Of a DNA stretch of 64,000 bases, positions 35,463-44,637 are shown piece by piece. This DNA comes from JBPOFM01 sp041391925 (GTDB lineage Bacteria > Bacteroidota > Bacteroidia > Flavobacteriales > Flavobacteriaceae): the NCBI GenBank assembly GCA_041391925.1, contig JAWKNA010000003.1, positions 682,001 to 746,000 on the forward strand, in the 5' to 3' direction. The position numbers and the translations under genes are program-made. Position 1 is the stretch's first letter. Each line of letters begins with the position of its first letter. The notes beneath the pieces were generated by a model, which saw only the letters and a list, made by a program, of their open reading frames with translations, was not told the origin of the DNA and made no database searches.

Positions 35463-37310
35463 TTATTCTACTGTCACTGATTTTGCCAAATTACGTGGCT
35501 GGTCAACATTTTTACCTAGCATAACGGCTATGTGATAGGATAATAATTGAAGAGGTATGGTAGTTAACAGTGGTGACAACGCCTCCAAAGTTTCAGGAAT
35601 TTCAATGACATGATCTGCCAATTCCTTGACGCTGACATCACCTTCGGTCACTATCCCAATAATTTTACCTTTACGAGATTTAATCTCTTGGATGTTGCTC
35701 ACAACTTTTTCGTAATGTCCTTTTTTGGTTGCTATAACTACAATTGGCATATTTTCATCGATGAGTGCAATGGGTCCATGCTTCATTTCTGCCGCTGGAT
35801 AACCTTCGGCATGGATGTATGATATTTCCTTTAATTTCAAAGCACCTTCCAAAGCGACAGGGAAATTGTAACCCCTTCCTAAATAAAGGAAGTTCCGAGT
35901 GCTCTTATAAATGTTTGCAACTTTTTTGATATGAGCTTCGGATTCCAAAGCTTTTTTTACTTTTTCCGGAATCATTTCCAATTCCAATAAGTGCATTCTG
36001 AAATCTGAACTGGAAATAGTGCCTTTGGCTCTTGCCAAACGCAGTGCGATTAAAGTCAGAATGGTAATCTGCGTAGTGAATGCTTTGGTTGAAGCCACAC
36101 CTATTTCCGGACCTGCATGTGTATAAGCACCAGCATTAGTTTCACGTGCAATTGAAGAACCAACAACATTACAGACACCAAAAACAAAAGCTCCCTTGGA
36201 TTTCGCTAATTTAATAGCTGCCAATGTATCAGCAGTTTCACCAGATTGAGAAATGGAAATGACAATATCTTTTTCTGTAATTACAGGATTTCTGTATCTG
36301 AATTCGGATGCGTATTCTACTTCTACTGGGATTCTCGCTAGGTCTTCAAAAATGTATTCGGCGACCAGGCCAGCATGCCAAGAAGTGCCACAGGCCACAA
36401 TGATTATGCGATCAGCATTCAGGAATTTTTTCATGTTGTCCTCAACACCAGCAAGTTTAATGATTCCTTCATTGACCAACATTCGGCCTCGGTAAGTATC
36501 CTTAATGGCATTGGGTTGTTCGTAGATTTCCTTCAACATAAAATGATCATAACCGCCCTTTTCGATTTGCTCAAGGTTGATTTGAAGTTCTTGAATATAG
36601 GGATCAACTAATGAATCGTCTTTGATTTTTCTGATTTTTAACTCTTTTCCCCTACGAATGATTGCCATTTCTTCATCTTCAAGATAGATAGCATTTTTTG
36701 TATACTCAATAAAAGGTGAGGCATCACTAGCGACAAAAAACTCATCCTCTCCAACGCCAATTGCTAAAGGGCTTCCAAGTTTTGCCACTACAATCTCATT
36801 CGGTTTGTTCTTATCGAAAACAGAAATAGCATACGCGCCAACCACTTGATTTAAGGCTATTTGAACTGCTTTTCCGAGTTTTAAGTTGTCATTTTTCATG
36901 ACATCCTCAATTAAATTGATAAGAACTTCAGTGTCAGTATCAGATTTGAAAACGTAACCACGTTTCTTAAGTTCCGTTTTTAAACTTTCATAATTCTCAA
37001 TGATACCGTTATGAATAATAACAAGATTTCCAGAATTGGAATAATGTGGATGTGAATTGACATCGTTTGGAACACCATGGGTTGCCCACCGCGTATGACC
37101 TATGCCCAGACTTCCCTCTGTAGAAATTTCTTTCTCCAATTTTTGCTGCAGGTCAGCCACTTTGCCTTTTGTTTTGGATAGCTTGATATCGCAACCATCA
37201 AATAAAGCTATTCCAGCACTATCATAGCCCCTGTATTCTAGTCGTTTTAGACCATTAAGTATAATGGGATAGGCCTCTCTATGGCCAATATAACCAACAA
37301 TTCCACACAT
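35463..37310 (-). CDS. glmS: Glutamine--fructose-6-phosphate aminotransferase (isomerizing)
   Basis: 615 residues. It makes glucosamine-6-phosphate from fructose-6-phosphate and glutamine, the first step to UDP-GlcNAc. The N-terminal Ntn-type glutaminase starts MCGIVGYIG with catalytic Cys2 and has GHTRWATHG and HNGIIENY. Two SIS domains follow with ACGTSWHAG and ISQSGETADTLAA, and the C-terminal RNLAKSVTVE carries the conserved tail. It is the last gene of the three-gene operon behind the DUF4270 lipoprotein (6 nt gap) and ends at a strong terminator. No glmS ribozyme-like leader space exists, since the upstream gap is only 6 nt. Confidence 0.97.
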   Translation of the reverse strand: MCGIVGYIGHREAYPIILNGLKRLEYRGYDSAGIALFDGCDIKLSKTKGKVADLQQKLEKEISTEGSLGIGHTRWATHGVPNDVNSHPHYSNSGNLVIIHNGIIENYESLKTELKKRGYVFKSDTDTEVLINLIEDVMKNDNLKLGKAVQIALNQVVGAYAISVFDKNKPNEIVVAKLGSPLAIGVGEDEFFVASDASPFIEYTKNAIYLEDEEMAIIRRGKELKIRKIKDDSLVDPYIQELQINLEQIEKGGYDHFMLKEIYEQPNAIKDTYRGRMLVNEGIIKLAGVEDNMKKFLNADRIIIVACGTSWHAGLVAEYIFEDLARIPVEVEYASEFRYRNPVITEKDIVISISQSGETADTLAAIKLAKSKGAFVFGVCNVVGSSIARETNAGAYTHAGPEIGVASTKAFTTQITILTLIALRLARAKGTISSSDFRMHLLELEMIPEKVKKALESEAHIKKVANIYKSTRNFLYLGRGYNFPVALEGALKLKEISYIHAEGYPAAEMKHGPIALIDENMPIVVIATKKGHYEKVVSNIQEIKSRKGKIIGIVTEGDVSVKELADHVIEIPETLEALSPLLTTIPLQLLSYHIAVMLGKNVDQPRNLAKSVTVE

Positions 37311-37316
37311 AGTACT

Positions 37317-38954
37317 TTAGTTGTTAGGATCTGTATAATAGATTTCCAAATATAATTTTTTTTCCTCATTCGTGGTATTGTTTCCATAAAGAACAGTACC
37401 TCTTGGAGATAAAATTGAACTAACGGGAACTTTATTCACCACATCTTCCTCTGGTGTCAGTAGATTGTATTGTAATGCATCGTTTTCAAGGTTGACATTC
37501 CCTGAAATTGCTAGACCAAGTTTCACGTTGGTTGAATCTCTCAACAATAAATTATTGATGTGTTCAGTGATTTTGATTTTGTACTTGTAACCCTCTCCTG
37601 TAGGGACATCACCCACACGTTCCAGAACACCCAGATGGTTGGTTTTGGAATCATTTGGGGAAGTTGTATTCGCCAAATCGATATAATAATCAATCAGTGG
37701 TGTATTATTTTTTAGGTCATACAAATAAATGCGTTCTGGTTCATTTTCCAATGGTGTAGTTTGATCTACATAAAACACCAAATTTGCTTCATTGACTAAA
37801 CGTTTAGCTTTTACAAATTTTCCTTCCGCATCTGTTTCTACAAATTTATTCTTAAATTCCATAAATTCAGGGGAATAGCCATCCTCAAAATCGCCAGAAT
37901 TAAATAAATCAACTACTGCAGTAGACCCTTGTGCACCTTTTAAATATAATTTTTCATCTCCCACTACAGGGTCACCTTGCGGAATTGGTAAAATGAATTG
38001 ATTATTTATAAAATTCACTCTTTTTCCACCAAAAGTCAACACATAAGTTGAAGTAACCCTCTCGCCTTCTTCAACTGTTGAGTCTTTACTATAATAAATA
38101 GTGATGTTGGCACTGGACGCCCCAAAGTTAAGAAGAGCCATTGAGCCGGAACCATCGATGGGTGTAGCCTTAATGTAAATGCCTCTGAAATAATTGTTGA
38201 AATTATTGACATTGCTCAATTCAGTCTGGCCTTGCATGGCAATAATTTTATTATGCCAAAATAGGGTGTCCAATTTTACCCGTAATGCTGGCGCCAATCG
38301 CTCACTTATTTCATTGTCTTCATCCCAAAGTTGAATTTCTTTATTACTTGGTTTGAAATTTTCTAAAATCAAACCGTCTTCACTTCCATCGATGTTAATA
38401 GGTGTTCCTTCCAATAGCGCAGGATTAATTGGACTGTTGGAATTGGAAAAATTTGAATAGTATTTCAATGGGGTGTCAAATTCTGAATTTGGGTCTATAT
38501 CACTCAAAAAATAAGTGTTTTCAAAGAGCTCTATTTTAGTAATATCATTACCAAAAATTGAATCAAGTTCATAAATGGTTTCATTATCTTCATTTATCTC
38601 TGTTCGTGTGCTAAAATAAGGAATTTTTAAGACCACAGAATCAATGGTAACATGAGTGCCAAAATCAGGGTCTATAGACGAACTGCTCAATTGACTAACA
38701 AAACTTGCAGTTGTCAAGCCGTAGAGTTGGTCTTTATAGGCTCCCAAATAATTCAGCGGAAGATTATTGGTTTGCACGGGTTCTAATGGATTGGTATATG
38801 CAATTACAGAATAGAGTGTGTCACCAACTCCAAAATTATTTTGTCCAACAATGTCAGAGCCAACAGTTGCAAAATCTTTGTCGCAGGCAATGAATGAACT
38901 AATTAATACTACTAAAACAGCAATATTTTTTAGGGCGAATTTTATCTTCTTCAT
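37317..38954 (-). CDS. DUF4270 family lipoprotein
   Basis: 545 residues. A lipobox VLISSFIACDKD puts the lipidated Cys near residue 24. The following FATVGSDIVGQNNFGVGDTLYSVIAYT and the threonine/serine-rich VTIDSVVLKIPYF strand are characteristic of DUF4270, a Bacteroidota family of unknown function. It is all-beta looking and probably faces the periplasm or the cell surface. It is in an operon with the glycogen-synthase-like gene (11 nt) and glmS (6 nt), hinting at a cell-envelope or sugar role. That hint is inference. Confidence 0.85.
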   Translation of the reverse strand: MKKIKFALKNIAVLVVLISSFIACDKDFATVGSDIVGQNNFGVGDTLYSVIAYTNPLEPVQTNNLPLNYLGAYKDQLYGLTTASFVSQLSSSSIDPDFGTHVTIDSVVLKIPYFSTRTEINEDNETIYELDSIFGNDITKIELFENTYFLSDIDPNSEFDTPLKYYSNFSNSNSPINPALLEGTPINIDGSEDGLILENFKPSNKEIQLWDEDNEISERLAPALRVKLDTLFWHNKIIAMQGQTELSNVNNFNNYFRGIYIKATPIDGSGSMALLNFGASSANITIYYSKDSTVEEGERVTSTYVLTFGGKRVNFINNQFILPIPQGDPVVGDEKLYLKGAQGSTAVVDLFNSGDFEDGYSPEFMEFKNKFVETDAEGKFVKAKRLVNEANLVFYVDQTTPLENEPERIYLYDLKNNTPLIDYYIDLANTTSPNDSKTNHLGVLERVGDVPTGEGYKYKIKITEHINNLLLRDSTNVKLGLAISGNVNLENDALQYNLLTPEEDVVNKVPVSSILSPRGTVLYGNNTTNEEKKLYLEIYYTDPNN

Positions 38955-38965
38955 TTATAAATAGT

Positions 38966-39775
38966 CTAATTTAATACTTTGGTGTTGTAGAACTCAGCAT
39001 ATGGGTCGGCAAAATCGTCTAACGAGAAATAATCCAATACTGGCTTGTCCGATGCGTTCATGTAGTCTTCCAATTCTTTTGGAATTTCCGCAGACCCCTT
39101 TATTAAGGCATCAGAATGGTCGATGGCGACTTTCATGATGTTATTGTAGGTTGGTTTTTCGAGAACTTTGACGAGGTCCTCTTCGATATTGTCAAATTTC
39201 ACTTTAGTAATCATATTAGAGTCTAACGTTCCATCGAAGCTTTGATTGTACACTGATGTCACAATTTTACTGTCAGTGAACAATGGCTCGTTTTTATAAT
39301 ATTCCTTCAAATAAAGTGGGAGCAATGATGCTAACCAACCATTCACATGGATGATATCGGGAGACCAATTCAGTTTTTTGACTGTCTCAATCACTCCTTT
39401 GGCAAAAAAAATGGCACGTTCATCATTGTCTGGATAAAGCGATCCGTCTTCGTCAGTCAAGGTTGCTTTTCTCTTAAAATAATCCTCATTATCAATAAAG
39501 TAAACTTGTATGCGTTCTTTAGGAATGGATGCAACTTTTATTATCAATGGCATGTCAAGATCATTGATGACCAAGTTAATTCCCGATAAACGGATGACCT
39601 CATGGAGTTGGTGCCTTCTCTCATTGATATTGCCATATCTTGGCATGAATATTCGTATTTGTCCGCCTTGTTTATTTACCATCCTTGGGGCCTCGAAGGA
39701 CATGGATGAGATTTCAGTTTCTGGTAAATAAGGTACAACCTCGGAAGACACGTACAATATCCTCTTATCTTTCAT
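38966..39775 (-). CDS. Glycogen/starch synthase-like protein, N-terminal (GT5) half only
   Basis: 269 residues, against about 470 for bacterial GlgA. The N-terminal Rossmann half is recognisable: RILYVSSEVVPYL at the start, IRIFMPRYGNINERRHQLHEVIRLSG and IIHVNGWLASLLPLYLKEYY. The glycosyltransferase GT1 half, with its donor-site ExGG/E motif, is missing altogether. The KTGGL motif of GlgA that contacts ADP-glucose is replaced by PETEISSM. The frame ends cleanly and the operon continues 11 nt later, so it is not a truncation. A standalone family of this form is widespread in Bacteroidota. Glycogen synthesis by this protein alone is doubtful. Confidence 0.82.
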   Translation of the reverse strand: MKDKRILYVSSEVVPYLPETEISSMSFEAPRMVNKQGGQIRIFMPRYGNINERRHQLHEVIRLSGINLVINDLDMPLIIKVASIPKERIQVYFIDNEDYFKRKATLTDEDGSLYPDNDERAIFFAKGVIETVKKLNWSPDIIHVNGWLASLLPLYLKEYYKNEPLFTDSKIVTSVYNQSFDGTLDSNMITKVKFDNIEEDLVKVLEKPTYNNIMKVAIDHSDALIKGSAEIPKELEDYMNASDKPVLDYFSLDDFADPYAEFYNTKVLN

Positions 39776-39890
39776 ATAATTACTTTTATGCGTTCTTTAA
39801 TCGTCCATCAGAACCTGTCGATTTCTCTAAATGAGCTTTTTTTAACAGATTACGTACATCAAGCCGAAAAAATTAAAATTAAAAAACACG

Positions 39891-39925
39891 CAAAATTACA
39901 AAAATTTATGCAGATTGTTGGCAAA
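39891..39925 (-). promoter_or_regulatory. Promoter of the GT5-DUF4270-glmS operon (-33 and -7 elements)
   Basis: On the reverse strand TTTG (39925-39922) and TAATTTTG (39898-39891) are separated by 23 nt, an acceptable flavobacterial -33/-7 pair. The start codon is about 115 nt downstream, so the leader would be about 110 nt. No known riboswitch motif was recognised in it. Confidence 0.5.
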
Positions 39926-39962
39926 ATATTAAGTTTGCAGGCTGTTAATATTTTGTTACTAA

Positions 39963-40811
39963 GTGAAAGTTTACCACCATAAAGATGAAATCCATGTTTT
40001 CGTTGAGACATTAAAATCTCAACAATTGACCATTGGTTTTGTCCCAACAATGGGAGCTTTGCATCGTGGTCATCTGTCCTTGATTGAAAAGTCAATGAAG
40101 GAAAATGATAAAACCGTCATTAGTATTTTTGTAAACCCTACACAATTCAACAATTCCGAGGATTTAAAAAAATACCCTCGCAACCTGGAAGGCGATTTGG
40201 AATTATTGAAAATTGTGAGTGATGACATCCTCGTCTATGCACCAAGCGTTGAGGACATTTATGGGAATAATATTGTTTCAAATCATTTTGAATTTGATGG
40301 ATTGGAATATGAAATGGAAGGGAAATACAGGCAAGGGCATTTTGATGGTGTCGGAACTATCGTCAAACGACTGTTCGAAATCATAAAACCTGATAAGGCC
40401 TATTTTGGAAAAAAAGATTTTCAGCAATTACGGATTATTCAAAAACTGGTCCAAAAATATCACTTACCAGTCCATATCATAGGATGTGAAATTTTTAGGG
40501 AAAAAGATGGATTGGCAATGAGCTCCCGGAACGAGCGATTAAAACCCGAATATAGAAAAACGGCACCAATTATCTACAAATTGTTAAAAAATGCAAAAAA
40601 GCAATTTGAAACTAAAAGCGCTAATGAAGTAATCAAATGGGTTGAAAGGCAATTCAAAAAACATGAATTGCTTAAATTAGAATATTTTACTATCGCCGAT
40701 GAAGAAACATTGAAACCAGTAATCAAAAAATCCAAAAACAAAACATATAGAGCCTTTATCGCAGTATATGCAGACGATATAAGACTCATCGATAATATAG
40801 CACTTAATTAA
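39963..40811 (+). CDS. panC: Pantoate--beta-alanine ligase (GTG start)
   Basis: 282 residues. It joins pantoate and beta-alanine with ATP to form pantothenate. The ATP-binding HIGH-like block MGALHRGHLSLIEKS, the QLRIIQKL region (GKKDFQQLRII) and the C-terminal KMS-like LAMSSRNERL are all present. It starts with GTG right after an in-frame TAA, so no alternative upstream start exists. It is followed 13 nt later by panD, giving a pantothenate pair. Confidence 0.96.
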   Translation: MKVYHHKDEIHVFVETLKSQQLTIGFVPTMGALHRGHLSLIEKSMKENDKTVISIFVNPTQFNNSEDLKKYPRNLEGDLELLKIVSDDILVYAPSVEDIYGNNIVSNHFEFDGLEYEMEGKYRQGHFDGVGTIVKRLFEIIKPDKAYFGKKDFQQLRIIQKLVQKYHLPVHIIGCEIFREKDGLAMSSRNERLKPEYRKTAPIIYKLLKNAKKQFETKSANEVIKWVERQFKKHELLKLEYFTIADEETLKPVIKKSKNKTYRAFIAVYADDIRLIDNIALN

Positions 40812-40824
40812 TTACCTTTGCTAC

Positions 40825-41175
40825 ATGCAAATACAAGTAGTAAAATCTAAAATACACAGAGTAAAAGTTACTGGAGCTGACCTTAATTATATAGGAAGTA
40901 TCACCATTGATGAAGATTTGATGGATGCAGCCAATATTATCCAAGGTGAGAAAATACAGATAGTTAATAATGACAATGGTGAACGATTGGATACCTATGT
41001 CATTCCTGGCCCTCGAAACAGTGGGGAAATCACACTCAATGGAGCTGCAGCACGAAAAGTTGCAGTGGGAGACACGCTCATTCTCATTACCTATGCATTT
41101 ATGGAATTGGAAGAGGCCAAGACCTTTAAACCTTCATTGGTATTTCCTGATGAGGCAACTAATTTACTTCAATAA
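40825..41175 (+). CDS. panD: Aspartate 1-decarboxylase (pyruvoyl type)
   Basis: 116 residues. It converts aspartate to beta-alanine, the substrate of PanC encoded immediately upstream. The self-processing site is G24-S25 in NYIGSITIDEDLMDAANI; cleavage there makes the pyruvoyl group. Downstream blocks EKIQIVNNDNGERLDTYVI and GEITLNGAAARKVAVGD match the family. It ends 4 nt before the start of the membrane-protein gene. Confidence 0.97.
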   Translation: MQIQVVKSKIHRVKVTGADLNYIGSITIDEDLMDAANIIQGEKIQIVNNDNGERLDTYVIPGPRNSGEITLNGAAARKVAVGDTLILITYAFMELEEAKTFKPSLVFPDEATNLLQ

Positions 41176-41179
41176 CACT

Positions 41180-42133
41180 TTGAACACAACAACCAAAAAA
41201 GCTTTGAGGATTTCCATACCGCTTTTATTGGCTGTTTTTTTTGGTTGGTACACATTTTCAAAGCTTCCTATTGATGAAATTCTACCGTATTTTAAACGTG
41301 CCAATTATAGTTGGATAGTCTTAGGTGTATTATGTGGAATGTTGAGCCATTTATCAAGAGCCTATCGATGGAAATATCAATTGGAACCCATGAATTATTC
41401 TATAAGATATCCAAATAGTGTCATGGCTGTTTTTATCGCCTACTTGGCCAATTATGGTATTCCCAGATCAGGCGAGTTATTGCGAGCGGGAGTTTTGACT
41501 AATTACGAAGGCATTCCTTTTGAAAAAGCTTTTGGAACCATCGTTGCCGAGCGGGTTGCAGATTTCATTATTTTACTTTTTATAGTTGCAATTACTTTGA
41601 TACTGCAATTTGATTTTATCTATGCCATATTGGAAAAGTCCTTTCAACCACAAAAGTTGATTATTGCCTCATTATTAGCAATCATTTTCTTTGTAATATT
41701 GATTCTCTATTTAAAGAGAAGCCAATCAGCATTTGCAACAAAAATTAAAACATTTTTTAAGGGATTGTTGGAAGGCGTACTGAGCATCTTTAAAATGAAA
41801 CACAAATGGGCATTTATCGGCCACACTTTTTTTATTTGGGCTATGTACCTACTTATGTTTTATGTTACAACATTCGCTGTCGATGACTTAAAAGGTGTAT
41901 CAATGGGAGCCGTTCTAATAGCTTTCATCGCAGGTAGTTTTATGATTGCTGCAACCAATGGAGGTATTTTTGTCTATCCTTTAGCCGTTGCGGCGGCATT
42001 TTCATTATTTGATGTTCCAGATAACCCGAGCATTGCTTTCGGTTGGATAATTTGGTCTTCTCAAACATTGATGATAATAATAATAGGTAGTTTATCGTTT
42101 CTGCTGCTTCCTATTTACAATAAAATCAAATAA
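41180..42133 (+). CDS. Lysylphosphatidylglycerol synthase TM / YbhN-like (UPF0104) membrane protein, TTG start
   Basis: 317 residues from the TTG at 41180 (NTTTKKALRISIPLLLAVFFG). The open frame runs further upstream, but that part is an out-of-frame reading of panD. Eight to nine transmembrane helices are predicted. Conserved blocks are SHLSRAYRWKYQLEP, the loop YGIPRSGELLRAGVLTNYEGIPFEKAFGTIVAERVADF, and ATNGGIFVYPLAVAAA. These are typical of the flippase-like (YbhN/AglD) domain of LPG synthases, here without the catalytic synthase domain. A lipid or polyprenol-linked substrate is inferred only from the family. It is cotranscribed with panCD. Confidence 0.85.
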   Translation: MNTTTKKALRISIPLLLAVFFGWYTFSKLPIDEILPYFKRANYSWIVLGVLCGMLSHLSRAYRWKYQLEPMNYSIRYPNSVMAVFIAYLANYGIPRSGELLRAGVLTNYEGIPFEKAFGTIVAERVADFIILLFIVAITLILQFDFIYAILEKSFQPQKLIIASLLAIIFFVILILYLKRSQSAFATKIKTFFKGLLEGVLSIFKMKHKWAFIGHTFFIWAMYLLMFYVTTFAVDDLKGVSMGAVLIAFIAGSFMIAATNGGIFVYPLAVAAAFSLFDVPDNPSIAFGWIIWSSQTLMIIIIGSLSFLLLPIYNKIK

Positions 42134-42169
42134 TTATTTAAATTGCATCGCTATTTAATTCATCTGACC

Positions 42170-43309
42170 ATGATTAAACATTTTACACTTTTCTTTTTTT
42201 TGACAACGCTTCATGTTACTTCGCAAGTCATTTATGAACCATTTCAATCCACAAAACTGGGAGAAGCAAGGGACATTAAGATTCAATTACCGCGCAATTA
42301 CAATCCTGAGGATAAAACAGAATATCCATTGATTATTGTTTTGGATGGTGATTATTTGTTTGAACCCGTTATTGGAAATGTTGATTACCAGTCTTATTGG
42401 GGCGAAATGCCTAAATGCATTATTGTGGGCGTAAACCAGAGTGCCACTCGGGAAAAAGATTTGTCTTACGACAGTGAAATGTTTTTTCCGTCACAGGACA
42501 GTGCAAATTTCTTTGAATTTCTTGGCATGGAATTGATTCCCTACATCGAAAGCAAATACAAAGCTTCTGATTTTAGAATAGCCCTTGGCCACGACATGAG
42601 TGCCAACTTTATCAACTATTATTTATTTAAAGACCGTCCTATTTTTAGGGCATTTGTATTGTTCAGCCCAGATTTGGCTCCAGAGATGGGCAACAGACTT
42701 CAACAACGCTTAATGACTTTGCAGACAGATACATTTTATTATTTGGCAACGGCTGACAATGATATTTCCAACTTAAATAAAAGTATTTTGGAAACGGATG
42801 GAATTCTGAAAACCGTGGAAAACCCTAAAGTGCATTACCGCTTTGATAATTTTACCGATGCTGACCACTATTCCATGGTTGGATTGGGAATTCCGAAGGC
42901 CCTCAATCAAATTTTTGAGCTTTATAAACCCATCAACTTGAAAGAATATAATGAGAAGGTATTGACTTATGAAGGCTCGCCTTATGAATATTTGGTTAAA
43001 AAATACAAGGACATTGAGTTTTTCTATGGCTTTGAGAAAAAAGTGGTTGAGAATGATTTGAAAGCCATTGCTGCAGCTTCCAATAAAAAAAATGATTTGG
43101 AATCATTACAGGAGCTTTCCAAACTGGCAAAAAAAGAATATCCAGATTCCATGATAAGTTCCTATTATTTGGGGATGTATTATGAAAAGGACAACAATCT
43201 TAAAAAAGCACTCCAATACTATAATTCAGGATTATTATTGGAGCCTTCAGAATTCATTGATAAAGATATATTGCTAGATAAAATTTATGCCATTAAAGAT
43301 CGGCAATAA
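42170..43309 (+). CDS. Secreted esterase-fold protein with Asp in place of the nucleophile Ser, TPR-like tail (copy A)
   Basis: 379 residues from the ATG at 42170; a TTG nine codons upstream is less likely because the signal peptide (MIKHFTLFFFLTTLHVTSQ) starts at the ATG. The alpha/beta-hydrolase fold is like the Putative esterase family (Esterase D/IroE/Fes): EYPLIIVLDGDYLFEPV near 50, then FRIALGHDMSANFINYYL. In this family the elbow is GxSxG; here it reads GHDMS with Asp at residue 142. A His is kept in DADHYSMVG. The C-terminus ends with a TPR-like pair of helices (YYLGMYYEKDNNLKKALQYY). It may be a catalytically dead ligand-binding protein or a hydrolase with other chemistry. It is followed by a homologous paralogue. 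Confidence 0.82.
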   Translation: MIKHFTLFFFLTTLHVTSQVIYEPFQSTKLGEARDIKIQLPRNYNPEDKTEYPLIIVLDGDYLFEPVIGNVDYQSYWGEMPKCIIVGVNQSATREKDLSYDSEMFFPSQDSANFFEFLGMELIPYIESKYKASDFRIALGHDMSANFINYYLFKDRPIFRAFVLFSPDLAPEMGNRLQQRLMTLQTDTFYYLATADNDISNLNKSILETDGILKTVENPKVHYRFDNFTDADHYSMVGLGIPKALNQIFELYKPINLKEYNEKVLTYEGSPYEYLVKKYKDIEFFYGFEKKVVENDLKAIAAASNKKNDLESLQELSKLAKKEYPDSMISSYYLGMYYEKDNNLKKALQYYNSGLLLEPSEFIDKDILLDKIYAIKDRQ

Positions 43310-43395
43310 ATTGCAATTATGCATTTCAACGAATTTATTTGCAGATAAACTTATTTTTACTACTTTTACTGCCTAATCCCTAAACCTACTTATCG

Positions 43396-44565
43396 ATGAA
43401 AAAGGCCCTAATTTTTGTCGCATGCTTGATGTTGTCCACTCATGTTTTCACCCAGGTAAAATATGAGAAATTTGAATCCCGAATACTCAATACAACAAGA
43501 CAGTTAAAGATTAAACTCCCCAAGAACTATGACCCAGATTCTGAGGTCAAACATCCCGTCATCATTGTTTTTGATGGCGATTATTTATTTGAGCCAGTAG
43601 TGGGCCAAGTCAGCTATCAAACGTATTTTGATGAAATGCCAGAATCCATAGTGGTTGGAATAGTTCAGGGCTTTGAAAGGTTTTATGACAGCTATTTTGA
43701 CGAAGTCACAGGACTTCCTATAGAGTCTGGTGCACGTTTTTATCAGTTTGTGGGAGAAGAATTGCTGCCTTATATCGATGCTAATTACAATACCAGCAAA
43801 TTCAGAGTGGCCATCGGACATGATGTGATGGGGAATTTCATTAATTCATTTTTGGTCAGTGATCAACCTTTGTTTCAGGCATATATCAATTTGAGCCCAG
43901 ATTTAAAAGGCAACATGGCTGAAAATATCGCCAATAGACTTAAATTCATGAAGGATGATGTATTCTATTGCTTGGCAACCAGTGATGATGACATTCCGGC
44001 CATTAGAAAGGTTGTTAATGCTATGGATTCACAATTAAAAATGACAGACAACAAAGCTTTGACTTATTATTTTGATGAATTGCAAGGCGATTCACACTAT
44101 ACAATGGTCACAGGTGCCCTTTCCAAAGCATTAGATCAAATATTTGACATCTACAAACCTCTTGATGAAAAAGAACTCAAGGAAAAAGTATTGACATACG
44201 AAGGCACTCTTGACGAATATATTGAAAAAAGATACAAGCGAATAGAGAATCTCTTTGGTATCCATAAGCCAATAACAGAAGAGGAATTTGAGAAAGTTGT
44301 AAAAGTTGCAGACGAAAGAGAAGATTTGGAATCTCTCGAACGTATTGGAAAGCTTGCCAATAAAAAGCTTCCCGCTTCATCTTTGGGTAATTATTACTTG
44401 GCGCTGCATGCCGAAAAATTGGGTAAGACAAAAAAAGCAATGAAGTATTATGAAACGGCCCTTGCTTTGGAAGAAACCAAACACATCAATAAGGATTTTA
44501 TTATGGCACAAGTGGAAAAATTGAAATTTGCAGCTGAAGACACCAATGAAGAATCCGAAGACTGA
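43396..44565 (+). CDS. Secreted esterase-fold protein with Asp in place of the nucleophile Ser, TPR-like tail (copy B)
   Basis: 389 residues with signal peptide MKKALIFVACLMLSTHVFTQ. It is a paralogue of the preceding protein along its whole length. Shared blocks include PVIIVFDGDYLFEPVVGQVSYQ, EELLPYIDANY, DVFYCLATSDDDI, the HYTMV His and the TPR-like YYLALHAEKLGKTKKAMKYY. The elbow reads FRVAIGHDVMGNF, again with Asp (residue 143) where the family has Ser. A run of acidic residues closes the protein (EDTNEESED). The 86-nt gap to copy A could hold a separate promoter, though no clear TAnnTTTG is seen. Confidence 0.82.
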   Translation: MKKALIFVACLMLSTHVFTQVKYEKFESRILNTTRQLKIKLPKNYDPDSEVKHPVIIVFDGDYLFEPVVGQVSYQTYFDEMPESIVVGIVQGFERFYDSYFDEVTGLPIESGARFYQFVGEELLPYIDANYNTSKFRVAIGHDVMGNFINSFLVSDQPLFQAYINLSPDLKGNMAENIANRLKFMKDDVFYCLATSDDDIPAIRKVVNAMDSQLKMTDNKALTYYFDELQGDSHYTMVTGALSKALDQIFDIYKPLDEKELKEKVLTYEGTLDEYIEKRYKRIENLFGIHKPITEEEFEKVVKVADEREDLESLERIGKLANKKLPASSLGNYYLALHAEKLGKTKKAMKYYETALALEETKHINKDFIMAQVEKLKFAAEDTNEESED

Positions 44566-44637
44566 AATTTCTCAAAGAAATAAATATTAGTACTTTTAAG
44601 TGCATAAATATGGTTATTTTAGCCTAAAGTTTTTAAT

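Noticed and set aside
37311..37316. glmS ribozyme or other leader before glmS
   Set aside because: The gap to the upstream gene is 6 nt, so no ribozyme fits; glmS is transcribed from an upstream operon promoter.
38966..39775. Pseudogene status of the glycogen-synthase-like gene
   Set aside because: The frame is intact, ends cleanly and is followed within 11 nt by the next operon gene; the short form is common in Bacteroidota.
40970..41179. Long N-terminus for the YbhN-like protein starting inside panD
   Set aside because: This stretch is an alternative reading frame of panD. The TTG at 41180 gives the usual membrane-protein start 4 nt after panD.
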